DNA of 64,000 nucleotides from contig JAUNQN010000006.1 of NCBI GenBank assembly GCA_030536145.1, forward strand, positions 1 through 64,000, in the 5' to 3' direction. The translations under genes were made by a program, and so were the position numbers. The notes beneath the pieces are model-generated. The model did no database searches, was not told the DNA's origin, and saw only the letters and a list, made by a program, of their open reading frames with translations. This document shows positions 53,947 through 62,849 of this stretch, in pieces; the stretch's first letter is position 1, and each line of letters starts with the position of its first letter. The stretch is from Akkermansia sp. (GTDB lineage Bacteria > Verrucomicrobiota > Verrucomicrobiia > Verrucomicrobiales > Akkermansiaceae).

Positions 53947-54846
53947 TCATATTTTGGCGGCGGCGCGCAGCAGCACCTGTGCAGTCTGTGCTACGGGCAG
54001 GTCACGGAATGCCAGGCGGGGCAGGGCGGGAGCCTCCCGCAGCTTGGCGGAGATGTTGTAGCGGATGCGGGAGGTGAGCTTCTCGCTCCAGAAATCCGCA
54101 TACAGCACCACGCGGCGCGGGGCCTGGGCGCAGCACAGCATCATCACCAGCCGCGCCACCATCTCCTCCACCAGCGTGTTGTCGCTGTAGTCCAGCGTGC
54201 GCCAGTCCGCCGGCACGGGCAGCAGCTGCAGCGGCCCGCAGGGCGTGGTGTGCCCGTGGCGGTGCAGCGCCCCCTGCGGCACCCCGTGGCGCGGCAGGTG
54301 CAGCACCAGCGTGTCCTCCCGCGCGTTCTCTATGCCCAGCGCCAGCGCGGGGGAAAGCTCCGCCACGCGGCACCCGTACCGCTCCGCCAGGTGGGCGGCC
54401 AGCCCGCTTTCAGGAATCCCCGCCGGCAGGCACAGCGCCAGCCCGCGCAGCACGGTGCGCCCGCGGCGGGTAAGCGTGTCCAGCCAATCGTCCAGGCTCT
54501 CTGCGTGCAGCATGGCAAAGATGCCCTCCCTGGCGCGTCCTCGCGCGCGCCCGCGCATGTCGATAAGGTGGAGCTGACCACGCAGCAGGTGGTTTTCCCC
54601 GGTATCCGGGTAGGCATGGAACAGCCCCAGCGTGCCGTAATCCGCCGCAGCACGGTAGCGCATCACCGGGCGACCGCCGCCGCTGGGTGCGCTGCCGGCT
54701 TCCTCCGCCTCTCCCGTGCGGCACAGGCGCGCCATGATGCGCCCGGCCATCACCGGGCTGATACCCGCCAGCCGCGCCAGCTCCGGCCGCGTGGCCACCG
54801 CCCCGCCGCGCAGGATGCCCCGTATCTTTTCCTCTGCCGTCTGCAT
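53947..54846 (-). CDS. ROK-like winged-helix transcriptional regulator
   Basis: A 299-residue protein. The N-terminal 70 residues are a winged helix (RPELARLAGISPVMAGRIMARLCRTGEAEE, then GGGRPVMRYR as in the GRP motif of ROK repressors). The rest has the general size of a ROK effector domain but I do not see the ATP motif or the zinc CxCGxxGC motif, so it would be a sugar-binding repressor or a degenerate one. It has its own promoter overlapped by a 25-bp palindrome, suggesting autoregulation. Whether it controls the adjacent ZIP gene is unknown. Confidence 0.68.
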   Translation of the reverse strand: MQTAEEKIRGILRGGAVATRPELARLAGISPVMAGRIMARLCRTGEAEEAGSAPSGGGRPVMRYRAAADYGTLGLFHAYPDTGENHLLRGQLHLIDMRGRARGRAREGIFAMLHAESLDDWLDTLTRRGRTVLRGLALCLPAGIPESGLAAHLAERYGCRVAELSPALALGIENAREDTLVLHLPRHGVPQGALHRHGHTTPCGPLQLLPVPADWRTLDYSDNTLVEEMVARLVMMLCCAQAPRRVVLYADFWSEKLTSRIRYNISAKLREAPALPRLAFRDLPVAQTAQVLLRAAAKI

Positions 54847-54849
54847 GAA

Positions 54850-54874
54850 ACTTTATGAACTGTGTTAACAAAGT
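54850..54874. promoter_or_regulatory. palindromic operator candidate for the ROK-like regulator
   Basis: Imperfect 25-bp inverted repeat: ACTTTATGAAC (54850-54860), spacer TGT, GTTAACAAAGT (54864-54874); 9 of 11 arm positions match. It covers the predicted transcription start and touches the -10 box. Confidence 0.55.
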
Positions 54875-54900
54875 GTAGCACACTCCTGCGGAGCCTGCAA
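54872..54900 (-). promoter_or_regulatory. promoter of the ROK-like regulator
   Basis: Minus strand TTGCAG, 17 bp, TACACT, 25 bases before the ATG at 54846. Confidence 0.65.
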
Positions 54901-54991
54901 GCATATTATGCAAGTCATTCATATCCTGCATGCTGCATGCGCCACACCTGCGCGTGCGCGGGGACTGAGGAAAGATTTTGTGGCGAAATCC

Positions 54992-55020
54992 TTGCCACGC
55001 CCCGCAGAATCTGGTAGTGT
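54992..55020 (+). promoter_or_regulatory. promoter of pyrG
   Basis: TTGCCA, 17 bp, TAGTGT, 26 bases before the ATG at 55047. Confidence 0.65.
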
Positions 55021-55046
55021 GGCGGCAACACCAAAGAGCACCACTT

Positions 55047-56660
55047 ATGAAATACATCTTCGTTACCGGCGGCGTCGTGTCCTCCCTCGGCAAGGGTCTT
55101 GCAGCAGCATCCATCGGCACGCTCCTGGAGCACTGCGGGCTGGATATCACCATGCAGAAGTTCGATCCCTACCTGAACATCGACCCCGGCACCATGAGTC
55201 CCTACCAGCATGGTGAGGTGTACGTGCTGAACGACGGTGCGGAGACGGACCTGGACCTGGGGCACTATGAGCGATTTGTGCACTGCCAGCTCTCCCGCCT
55301 GAACAACCTGACCAGCGGCAAGGTGTTCTCCCACGTGCTGGAGAAGGAGCGCCGCGGCGACTACCTGGGCAAGACCGTGCAGTACATCCCCCACGTGACG
55401 GATGAAATCAAGCAGCGCCTGTATGATGTGACGGAGGCCAACAAGGACTGCGACATCATCATCACGGAAATCGGCGGCACCGTGGGTGATATCGAGGGCT
55501 TCCTCTTCCTGGAGGCGCTGCGCCAGTTCGCCTTCGAGGTGGGCCGCCACAACTGCTGCTTCATCCACGTGACCCTGCTGCCGTACATCCGCGCCGCAGG
55601 CGAGACCAAGACCAAGCCCACCCAGCAGAGCGTGGCCAAGCTGCGTGAAATCGGTATCCAGCCGGATATCATCGTCTGCCGCACGGAGATGGACAACCTG
55701 ACGGAGGAGGAGAAGCGCAAGATCGGCATGTTCTGCAACGTGGCCCCGCGCAACGTGGTGGCCTTCTGCGATGTGAAGCACTCCATCTACGAATGCCCCA
55801 TCGACCTGGGCCGCGACCGCATCGACCGCATTGTGACGGAGGTGCTGGGAATCACCACCCCCAAGCCCAAGATGGACGACTGGCAGCAGTTCGTGGGCCG
55901 CGTCATCCACCCCTCACACAGCGTGCGCATTGCCGTGGTGGGCAAGTACATCTCCCTGCAGGACGCCTACAAGTCCATCTATGAGAGCTTTACGCACGCC
56001 GGTGCGGCGAACGACTGCCGCGTGAACATTGTCCGCGTGGATGCAGAGGCCCTGGAGACGGGCGACTGCGCGGAAATCATGGGCGAGGTGGACGGCATCC
56101 TGGTGCCCGGCGGCTTCGGCGACCGCGGTATCGAGGGCAAGATCAAGGCCGCCCAGTACGCCCGTGAGAAGAACATCCCCTTCCTGGGCATCTGCCTGGG
56201 CATGCAGATTGCTGTCATCGAGTTTGCGCGCAACGTGCTGAAGCTCAAGGACGCCAACTCCACGGAGTTTGCCAAGGAGACCGCCAACCCCGTCATCTGC
56301 CTGCAGGAGGAGCAGAAGCACATCCAGGACATGGGTGCCACCATGCGCCTGGGCGCCTACCCGGCCCACGTGGCCAAGGGCACGCTCTGCAGCAAGCTGT
56401 ACGGCGGCAAGGAGACCATCTCCGAGCGCCACCGCCACCGCTACGAGTTCAACGCCGACTACCGCGAGCAGATGGAGAAGGCCGGACTGGTCATCTCCGC
56501 CACGAACGACGAGCACGGCCTGGTGGAGGTAGTGGAGCTTCCCTCCCATCCCTTCTTCATCGCCTGCCAGTACCACCCGGAGTTCCAGAGCCGCCCGAAC
56601 AGCGCCCATCCGCTCTTCTCCGGCCTGGTGGCCGCCGCGCTGGAAGCCAAGCAGGCCTGA
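55047..56660 (+). CDS. pyrG: CTP synthase
   Basis: A 537-residue enzyme converting UTP to CTP with glutamine. N-terminal synthase domain with [20 protein letters not shown] and [21 protein letters not shown]-terminal class I amidotransferase with Cys in [10 protein letters not shown] and [10 protein letters not shown]. Length is normal. The 5' leader may matter for pyrimidine sensing, but no attenuator is visible. The symporter gene follows after 47 bases. Confidence 0.97.
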   Translation: MKYIFVTGGVVSSLGKGLAAASIGTLLEHCGLDITMQKFDPYLNIDPGTMSPYQHGEVYVLNDGAETDLDLGHYERFVHCQLSRLNNLTSGKVFSHVLEKERRGDYLGKTVQYIPHVTDEIKQRLYDVTEANKDCDIIITEIGGTVGDIEGFLFLEALRQFAFEVGRHNCCFIHVTLLPYIRAAGETKTKPTQQSVAKLREIGIQPDIIVCRTEMDNLTEEEKRKIGMFCNVAPRNVVAFCDVKHSIYECPIDLGRDRIDRIVTEVLGITTPKPKMDDWQQFVGRVIHPSHSVRIAVVGKYISLQDAYKSIYESFTHAGAANDCRVNIVRVDAEALETGDCAEIMGEVDGILVPGGFGDRGIEGKIKAAQYAREKNIPFLGICLGMQIAVIEFARNVLKLKDANSTEFAKETANPVICLQEEQKHIQDMGATMRLGAYPAHVAKGTLCSKLYGGKETISERHRHRYEFNADYREQMEKAGLVISATNDEHGLVEVVELPSHPFFIACQYHPEFQSRPNSAHPLFSGLVAAALEAKQA

Positions 56661-56707
56661 GCCGCCGCGCCGCCCCGCATGCAGCACCCCATACCCGGTA
56701 AGGAAAG

Positions 56708-58288
56708 ATGCTAGATATCATCGTCATCTTGGCCTATTTCTGCGCCATCTTCGGTATAGGCCTGTATGTGGGGCGCCGGCAGGACAGCCTGGAAAGCTAC
56801 GCGCTGGGCAACCGCAGCATGCCCTGGTGGGCCATCCTGGCCTCTATCATCGCTGCGGAAATCAGCGCCGCCACCTTCCTCGGCACGCCGGGGGAGGGCT
56901 TTGCCCTGCGCAATTTCACCTATGTGCAGCTCGGCATCGGCACGCTGCTGGGCCGCATTGTGGTGGGGCGCCTGTTCCTGAAACCCTATTACGACTACAA
57001 GGTAGTCTCCATCTACGAGTATCTGGAGAAGCGCTTCGGCGTCTCCACGCGGCGCTGGGCCAGCGCCACCTTCCTTGTCAGCCGCGTGCTGGCCAGCGGC
57101 ACGCGCCTGTTCTTTGCGGGCATCCTGCTGGTGCTGGCGTACATGTTCGTGGCCGGGCAGGAATCCGCCACGCAGGGTGAGACCGTGGTCATCTACATAG
57201 CCGCGCTCACGCTCATCACCATAGCCACCGCCGTGTACACCACCCTGGGTGGCCTGAAAGCCGTGGTGTGGACAGACGTGCTCCAGTCCTCCATCCTCTT
57301 CATTGCCGTATTCACCACCATCGGCATCCTGCTGTTCAGCATCAAGGGCGGCGGCACCTGGGCCGGCGCGTGGGATTCCATCTGCTCCACCCTGGGCAAT
57401 ACGGACTACAACCCCTGCAAGGTGGAGCACCTGCAGCCCGGCAAGGTCTTTGACCTGGGGCTCACCGGCCAGGGCCTGGTAGCGGATATCAAGAACATCC
57501 TGGGTTCCGAATACACCCTGTGGACGGCGTTCCTGGGTGCCACCTTCCTGACCATGGCCACCCACGGCACGGACCAGGACATGGTGCAGCGCATGCTGGC
57601 CGCCAAGGACAACAAGACCGGCACCCGCGCCGTCATCCTCTCCGGCATCCTGGATATGCCCATCGTGCTGGTGTTCCTGACCTGCGGCATGCTGCTCTTT
57701 GTGTACTACGCGCAGAACGGCATCCTGCCGCCGGAAAAGCAGATTGAAATCTTCCCCCACTTCATCATCCACCACCTGCCTGCCGGCGTGCGCGGACTGC
57801 TGGTGGCAGCCCTGCTGGCCACGGCCATGGGCTCCCTTTCCACCGCGCTGAATGCCCTGGCCACCACCGCCACGCGCGACTGGTACCGGGATGTATTCCG
57901 CCCGCAGGCCACGGAGGCGCAGATGCTGCGTGCCGTGCGCGTGCTCACCGTGGCCTTTGCCGCCCTGCTCATAGCCGTGGGCGCGGCTGCCGCCTGGTAC
58001 AGCGTCATGGACCCCACCGTGCGCATCCTGCCGATTGCACTGGGCATCTTCGGCTACACATACGGCTCCCTGCTGGGCGTGTTCCTGCTGGGCATGCTCA
58101 CCCGTACCCGCGGAAACGATACGGGCAACATCATCGCCATGCTGGCGGGCTTCATCGTGGTCATCGCCCTGGAACTGGGCGGCCGCCAGGAGCTGCTGCC
58201 CGTTATCGCCTTCCCCTGGCGCGTGACCATCGGCACGCTGGCCACTTTCCTGGTGGGCGCGTGCTTCCCCGGGAAACAGCGGGGGTAA
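56708..58288 (+). CDS. sodium:solute symporter (SSS/SLC5 family)
   Basis: A 526-residue membrane protein with about 13 helices. Family features: YALGNRSMPWWAILASIIAAEISAATFLGTPGEGF, IYEYLEKRFG, TALGGL-type TTLGGLKAVVWTDVLQ, and ATAMGSLSTALNALATTATRDWY. It imports a sugar or other small solute with Na+; sialic acid or sugar uptake would fit the mucin theme but cannot be shown. Preceded by AAGGAAAG 3 bases before the ATG. Confidence 0.9.
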   Translation: MLDIIVILAYFCAIFGIGLYVGRRQDSLESYALGNRSMPWWAILASIIAAEISAATFLGTPGEGFALRNFTYVQLGIGTLLGRIVVGRLFLKPYYDYKVVSIYEYLEKRFGVSTRRWASATFLVSRVLASGTRLFFAGILLVLAYMFVAGQESATQGETVVIYIAALTLITIATAVYTTLGGLKAVVWTDVLQSSILFIAVFTTIGILLFSIKGGGTWAGAWDSICSTLGNTDYNPCKVEHLQPGKVFDLGLTGQGLVADIKNILGSEYTLWTAFLGATFLTMATHGTDQDMVQRMLAAKDNKTGTRAVILSGILDMPIVLVFLTCGMLLFVYYAQNGILPPEKQIEIFPHFIIHHLPAGVRGLLVAALLATAMGSLSTALNALATTATRDWYRDVFRPQATEAQMLRAVRVLTVAFAALLIAVGAAAAWYSVMDPTVRILPIALGIFGYTYGSLLGVFLLGMLTRTRGNDTGNIIAMLAGFIVVIALELGGRQELLPVIAFPWRVTIGTLATFLVGACFPGKQRG

Positions 58289-58300
58289 GATACAAAGACA

Positions 58301-58329
58301 GGCACGGTTTACAGCCGTGCCCGTTTTTT
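58301..58329 (+). terminator. intrinsic terminator after the symporter gene
   Basis: Seven-bp stem GGCACGG/CCGTGCC (58301-58307 with 58315-58321), then CG and TTTTTT. The T-run reaches the convergent tlyA stop. Confidence 0.85.
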
Positions 58330-59056
58330 ACCTGAGCCAGGCCAGGAATTCCTTGTTTCCTTCCATGCCCTTGATGGGGGAATCCGCCACGCCCATCCAC
58401 TCGCGGTGCAAATCGTTCACCACAAAGTCGTGAATCTTGTCCACGGCGCGCTGGTGCAGGGCGGGGTCGCGCACAATGCCGCCGGGGCCTATGTCCTCCG
58501 GCTGCAGCTCAAACTGGGGCTTGATGAGCACCAGGAGGTCGCCGCCCTCCTGCAGGCAGTCGTAGGCGGCGGGAAGTATCTTGGTGAGGGAGATGAAGGA
58601 GACGTCGCTCACGATGAGCTCCACCTTTTCCCCCAGGTCTTCGGGGGTCATGTAGCGGGCGTTGAACTGCTCCTTGACAATCACGCGGGGGTCGTTGCGG
58701 AGCTTCCACACCAGCTGGTTGGTGCCCACATCCACCGCATGCACGCGCAGGGCGCCGTTCTGCAGCAGGCAATCCGTGAATCCCCCGGTGGAGGAGCCTA
58801 TGTCCAGGCATACCTTGCCTTCCGCCTTCACGGGGAAAGCCTGCAGGGCGCCCTCCAGCTTCAGGCCGCCGCGGCTCACGTACTTGGGCTTGTTCTTGAC
58901 CGTGATGGGCAGGGAGTCGTCCACCTTGGTGCCGGGCTTGGTGATGACCTGGTCCTTTACGGAGACCTCACCGGCAATGATGAGACGCTGGGCCTGCTCC
59001 CGGGAATCACAGAGGCCCAGGGAGGCTACGAGTACATCCAGGCGTTGCTTGGGCAT
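58328..59056 (-). CDS. tlyA: TlyA-type 16S/23S rRNA 2'-O-methyltransferase
   Basis: A 242-residue protein of the TlyA/hemolysin A family: N-terminal S4 RNA-binding domain (RLDVLVASLGLCDSREQAQRLIIAGEVSV) and an FtsJ-like methyltransferase with CLDIGSSTGGFTDCLLQNGA (SAM site), VSDVSFISLTKILPA and LIKPQFE. It methylates 2'-hydroxyls of rRNA cytidines in actinobacteria; the same activity is inferred here. Last gene of a four-gene minus-strand run with two lipoproteins and a membrane protein. Confidence 0.9.
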   Translation of the reverse strand: MPKQRLDVLVASLGLCDSREQAQRLIIAGEVSVKDQVITKPGTKVDDSLPITVKNKPKYVSRGGLKLEGALQAFPVKAEGKVCLDIGSSTGGFTDCLLQNGALRVHAVDVGTNQLVWKLRNDPRVIVKEQFNARYMTPEDLGEKVELIVSDVSFISLTKILPAAYDCLQEGGDLLVLIKPQFELQPEDIGPGGIVRDPALHQRAVDKIHDFVVNDLHREWMGVADSPIKGMEGNKEFLAWLR

Positions 59057-59069
59057 AGGCGGTGCGGGG

Positions 59070-59402
59070 TCAGCGGCGGACTTTCAGACCGCGGTTCTGG
59101 CCGGGCATGACAGCATAGTCACGCTTGGGCTCCGCGGACTGCACGGGCAGGATAGGCTTCTCCGGCATGGGAATTTCCACCTTGGCAGGCTGCGGCTTGG
59201 CCACAGGGGCGGGAGCCGGGGCGGGCTGCGGCTTTGCCACGGGAGCAGGGGCCGGGGCGGGTTTCACCACAGGCTTGGGAGCCGGGCGGTAGGTGGAGTA
59301 TATGGTATCACCCAGCACCATGGCATGGCCATCGATGCGGTCCAGGGATTCGCAACCGGCCAGGATTCCTGCGGCTAGGGTCAGGTAGAGTGTCTTTTTC
59401 AT
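59070..59402 (-). CDS. small lipoprotein with Ala/Pro/Lys-rich tail
   Basis: A 110-residue protein with a lipoprotein signal (LAAGILAGC, lipidated Cys near 17) and then CESLDRIDGHAMVLGDTIYSTYRPAPKP followed by PAPAPVAKPQP-type repeats that would span the periplasm. The front part matches the neighbouring lipoprotein (shared DG.A.VLG.TIYS). The start at 59402 gives the signal peptide; longer in-frame starts are not supported. Confidence 0.75.
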   Translation of the reverse strand: MKKTLYLTLAAGILAGCESLDRIDGHAMVLGDTIYSTYRPAPKPVVKPAPAPAPVAKPQPAPAPAPVAKPQPAKVEIPMPEKPILPVQSAEPKRDYAVMPGQNRGLKVRR

Positions 59403-59425
59403 GAGTTTGTAGAATGGTTGTTTTT

Positions 59426-59821
59426 TCAGTTGGTTACATGTCCGGCAGGTACCTGTGCGCCAGCCTGTCCTGCGGGCTGTTCCAGGAGCCAGGCGGGAAT
59501 CTCGGAGTCGGTGTCCTCCCAGTTGGCACCGGGTACGGGTCCGGGAGGCGGCTCCGGGGCTTGCACGTAAATGATTTGCGGCTGCGGAGCCACGCGGCGC
59601 ACCTGGGTGGTGCGGGCGGCTTTCTTGCCCTTGCGGGAGCGGGCAGGGGCTTCCACATACACGTACTGCACCTGGGGCGTGGCCTGTTGGCCGTGTACTG
59701 CGGGCAGGGGACGGGAGTAGATGGTTCCGCCCAGCACCTGGGCGCGGCCGTCCGGGCGGTACATGGCCTCGCAGGAGACCAGGGTGGCGCCCACGGAGAG
59801 AAGAAGGGCTATATATTTCAT
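59426..59821 (-). CDS. small lipoprotein, paralogue of the neighbour
   Basis: A 131-residue protein with lipoprotein signal (VGATLVSC) and the shared segment CEAMYRPDGRAQVLGGTIYSRPLP. The remainder is Pro/Arg-rich with tyrosine-containing YVYVEAP and IIYVQAP repeats. No known family. Both lipoproteins probably arose by duplication. 23 bases separate them; the upstream membrane protein gene ends 6 bases before. Confidence 0.75.
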   Translation of the reverse strand: MKYIALLLSVGATLVSCEAMYRPDGRAQVLGGTIYSRPLPAVHGQQATPQVQYVYVEAPARSRKGKKAARTTQVRRVAPQPQIIYVQAPEPPPGPVPGANWEDTDSEIPAWLLEQPAGQAGAQVPAGHVTN

Positions 59822-59827
59822 AGATGA

Positions 59828-60289
59828 TTAGGAGAGAAAGAGTTGCGATGCCATCGCCGTCCAGCTGTACACCACATACAGCACCAGGATGATGCTCATG
59901 AAGATGAACACGCCGTCGCGCTTGCCCGCCACCTCGTCCTGCGGGCCGGGGAGCAGGGCGCGCATGAGCGTGAACCCGGCGGCCAGCCAAAGCAGGGCGT
60001 AGAAGTTCTGGTAGGCATCACCCTTCAACTGCTCCAGGACCTCCGGCCCGGCGGCGTGCATGGCGTAATACACCATTTGCGGCACCACCGCCAGCACGGA
60101 GAATTCCGGGCGCAGCTTCTGCGTGCCATACAGGCGCAGCCAGGTGGCCCCCCAAAGCACCAGCGCCGCCACAGACGCCAAGCCCAAGGCCGGCGCCGGG
60201 TGCAGCAGCCCGCCGGACACGCCGCCTACAAGCAGGGTGAGCACAAAGGCGGCCGGGATTCCCCAGTAGATGTACGGCAGGCGTTTCAT
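59828..60289 (-). CDS. four-helix membrane protein, unknown
   Basis: A 153-residue protein with four predicted helices (about 8-28, 34-51, 98-113, 129-149). The central part PEFSVLAVVPQMVYYAMHAAGPEVLEQLKGDAYQNFYALLWLAAG is not from a family I recognise. It precedes the two lipoproteins in the same direction and may be co-transcribed with them and tlyA. Confidence 0.65.
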   Translation of the reverse strand: MKRLPYIYWGIPAAFVLTLLVGGVSGGLLHPAPALGLASVAALVLWGATWLRLYGTQKLRPEFSVLAVVPQMVYYAMHAAGPEVLEQLKGDAYQNFYALLWLAAGFTLMRALLPGPQDEVAGKRDGVFIFMSIILVLYVVYSWTAMASQLFLS

Positions 60290-60328
60290 GGGCGTATCGC
60301 TACCTGTCAGGTTGAAGTCCTACGGCGT

Positions 60329-60736
60329 TCAGCCCACCCATTTCCAGGTGATAGGCACCTCGATATCCGGGTGGAAGCTGCGCATGGCGGGGCTGCCGAC
60401 AGCGCACTGCAGCAGGGCCTCCTTGTGCGGGTTGTCCTCCGGCAGCGGCACGGTTATCTCCGTCTCAATGCGGGCAATGCGGCGCGGATTGGCGTTCATC
60501 ACCTTGCCGACCTCAATCGTCATGCCTTTCAGGTCCAGGCCGTGCTCCTCCGCATAGATGCCGATAATGGTGGCCATGCAGCCCGCCATGGCGGAGCACA
60601 TCAAATCCGTGGGGGAGAAAGATTCGCCCTTGCCGTGGTTGTCCACGGGGGCATCCGTTATCACCTTGGCCCCGGAGGGCTCATGCTCAAGCTCGCAGTG
60701 GAGCCCGCCGCAATATGTCATCTTGCACTTTACCAT
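60329..60736 (-). CDS. OsmC-family peroxide-detoxifying protein
   Basis: A 135-residue OsmC/Ohr-fold protein. The peroxidatic region is FSPTDLMCSAMAGCMATI, with two cysteines in the usual positions, and the N-terminal strand plus TDAPVDNHGKGES match the family. Likely a small-thiol-dependent peroxidase or a YhfA-like member. The start at 60736 is fixed by a promoter whose -10 box ends six bases upstream; a longer frame exists but falls in promoter DNA. Confidence 0.87.
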   Translation of the reverse strand: MVKCKMTYCGGLHCELEHEPSGAKVITDAPVDNHGKGESFSPTDLMCSAMAGCMATIIGIYAEEHGLDLKGMTIEVGKVMNANPRRIARIETEITVPLPEDNPHKEALLQCAVGSPAMRSFHPDIEVPITWKWVG

Positions 60737-60742
60737 GCGCCC

Positions 60743-60772
60743 ATCATACGCCCGCAGCGTCGCGCGCGTCAA
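60743..60772 (-). promoter_or_regulatory. promoter of the OsmC gene
   Basis: Minus strand TTGACG, 18 bp, TATGAT; six bases to the ATG at 60736. Confidence 0.65.
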
Positions 60773-60989
60773 GCGTATTCTTCCACGGATGGCTCCTGAA
60801 TTTTCGATTCTCGCGCGTTTTCCTCCGCAGGGCATCCCGCCTTCCAGCTGCGGAAATACAAATTTGCAACTTCGCATAATATGCGTAATGCAAAATTATG
60901 GATGAGGAATCGCCACCAGGCGGGAGCTGGCGCATGAGCCCCCGGCAAGTGAAAATACGCTTGCGGGTGCATGCGTACGTATGTTTAAC

Positions 60990-61018
60990 TTGCAGCGGCG
61001 GCCTGGTTCTGGTAGAAT
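60990..61018 (+). promoter_or_regulatory. promoter of the Gld-like ABC operon
   Basis: TTGCAG, 17 bp, TAGAAT; eleven bases to the ATG at 61030. Confidence 0.7.
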
Positions 61019-61029
61019 CGCGGCGCGAT

Positions 61030-61971
61030 ATGAGTATGGTGACAGCGCAGCACTTGCACAAGAGTTTCGGTCGCTTCGTGGCGGTCCGGGATGCGGACTT
61101 TTCCATCGACAAGGGAGAGATTGTGGGCTTCCTGGGGCCGAACGGCGCGGGAAAAACGACCACGATGAAGATGCTCACGGGCTATCTTCCGCCCACGCGC
61201 GGCACGGCCAGCATAGCGGGCTACGATGTGCTGGACAACCCGCTGGAGGCGCGCCGCCACCTGGGCTACATGCCTGAAAACGTGCCGCTGTACGAGGAAA
61301 TGCGCGTGTACGACTACCTGGAGTACCGCGCGCGGTTGAAAGGCATCTGCGGCTCCTCCGTGCGCCAGCAGGTGGGCTGGGCCATAGACCGCTGCGGCCT
61401 GGAACCCAAGCGCAAGAACATGATCAGCACGCTCTCCAAGGGCTACCGCCAGCGCACCGGCCTGGCGGATGCGCTGCTGGGCAATCCCGATCTGCTGATA
61501 CTGGACGAGCCCACCAACGGCCTGGATCCCAACCAGATACGCCAAATCCGCGAGCTGGTGCGCTCCCTGGCCGCAGACCACACCGTCATCCTTTCCACCC
61601 ACATCTTGAGCGAGGTGGAGATGATATGCAACAAGGTCATTATCATAGACCAAGGCGAAATCAAGGCTGCGGACACCCCCGCCAACCTGACCGCCGGACT
61701 GCGCGCCGCCGGGCGCGTCTCCATAGAGTTCAAGGGAGACCTGGACAGCGTGGTGGCAGAGCTGGAGAGCCTGGAGCACGTGAAGAAAGTGATGGTGGAG
61801 GACCCGCTGCCGGACGGCTGGCACCGCCTGACCCTGCGTGCGGAACCCGGCACGGACACGCGCGAGAAGGCCGCCGCCGCCATCATCTCCCGCGGGTTCG
61901 CCCTGCGCCACGTGTACCGCCACATTCCCAGCCTGGAGGATGTGTTTGTGGAAATGACCCGCCGAGACTAA
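61030..61971 (+). CDS. ABC transporter ATP-binding protein (GldA-like)
   Basis: A 313-residue ABC ATPase: Walker A GFLGPNGAGKTTTMKML, signature LSKGYRQRTGLADAL (degenerate in the LSGGQ motif as in GldA/NatA types), Walker B LLILDEPTNGLDP, H-loop STHIL. The C-terminal extension resembles other ABC-2 exporter ATPases. With the next two genes it forms a unit like GldA-GldF-GldG, which in Bacteroidota is associated with gliding but in other phyla has unknown function. Start fixed by the promoter. Confidence 0.9.
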   Translation: MSMVTAQHLHKSFGRFVAVRDADFSIDKGEIVGFLGPNGAGKTTTMKMLTGYLPPTRGTASIAGYDVLDNPLEARRHLGYMPENVPLYEEMRVYDYLEYRARLKGICGSSVRQQVGWAIDRCGLEPKRKNMISTLSKGYRQRTGLADALLGNPDLLILDEPTNGLDPNQIRQIRELVRSLAADHTVILSTHILSEVEMICNKVIIIDQGEIKAADTPANLTAGLRAAGRVSIEFKGDLDSVVAELESLEHVKKVMVEDPLPDGWHRLTLRAEPGTDTREKAAAAIISRGFALRHVYRHIPSLEDVFVEMTRRD

Positions 61972-61993
61972 CCCCCTGCCCCTTTTTCCCGAT

Positions 61994-62809
61994 ATGGACG
62001 ATACGACAATCAAGCGTTCCCGCAGCCGCATACGCGCGTTCTACACCATTTTCTGCAAGGAGCTGCGCTCCTACCTCTGCACCCCCTTCGGCTGGGTTAT
62101 CCTGGCCTGCACCATGGCCCTGCAGGGCTTTTGGTTGCAGGCGGTGCTGCAAACCATGACCAAGGCCACGGGAGAGAGCGTGATGTTCTACATGCTGGGC
62201 AACGTGAACTTCTGGTTCTACTTCATCTTCATCTTCCCGCTCATCACCATGCGCACCTTTGCGGATGAGGAGCGCCTGGGCACGCTGGAGGGCCTGCTGA
62301 CCGCCCCCGTGACCACCGGGCAGATTGTGCTGGGCAAGTACTGCGCCGCCTACGTATTCTACCTTATCCTGTGGCTGCCCATGATGCTCTACCCCTGGAT
62401 GAGCGACCTGGCCAACATGTACACCAGCATGCGCTACGGCATCACGCCGGAGGGCAGCATCGTCTACACCCTGGCGGACTGGGTGGGCCCGTATGCCATC
62501 CTGGCGCTCAGCGGCACCTTCTTCATCGCCGTGGGCGTGCTCTGCTCCGCGCTCACGCGCAGCCAGATTATCGCGGGCATCGTGGCCACGTGCTTCATGA
62601 TCATGTTCTACTTCATAGGCCGTGTCACGGAGCTGTGGGGAGAATTCCCTGCCGCGCCGGCCTTCCACTACCTCTCCATCACGGAGCAAGTGGGAGCGTT
62701 CTCCCGCGGGCTTGTCGATACGCGCCCGCTGGTGCTGTACTTCTCCCTTGCCGTGTTCACCCTGGCGCTCACCAAGCGCATCGTGGACTACCGCCGCTGG
62801 CGCCGCTGA
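61994..62809 (+). CDS. ABC-2 permease (GldF-like)
   Basis: A 271-residue inner-membrane protein with six predicted helices; ABC-2 features are FYTIFCKELRSYLCTPFGWVIL at the N-terminus, PLITMRTFADEERLGTLEGLLTAPV in the first cytosolic loop, and C-terminal ALTKRIVDYRRWR. It is 22 bases after the ATPase gene and 40 bases before the GldG-like gene. Confidence 0.88.
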   Translation: MDDTTIKRSRSRIRAFYTIFCKELRSYLCTPFGWVILACTMALQGFWLQAVLQTMTKATGESVMFYMLGNVNFWFYFIFIFPLITMRTFADEERLGTLEGLLTAPVTTGQIVLGKYCAAYVFYLILWLPMMLYPWMSDLANMYTSMRYGITPEGSIVYTLADWVGPYAILALSGTFFIAVGVLCSALTRSQIIAGIVATCFMIMFYFIGRVTELWGEFPAAPAFHYLSITEQVGAFSRGLVDTRPLVLYFSLAVFTLALTKRIVDYRRWRR

Positions 62810-62849
62810 CCGCATTTCCGCCCTATCCCCCTTTCCCCTTTTTCCCGCC

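Noticed and set aside
59403-59990. Longer version of the lipoprotein at 59070-59402 starting at 59990
   Set aside because: The added residues are a frame shadow of the neighbouring lipoprotein and membrane protein, and it would hide the lipoprotein signal.
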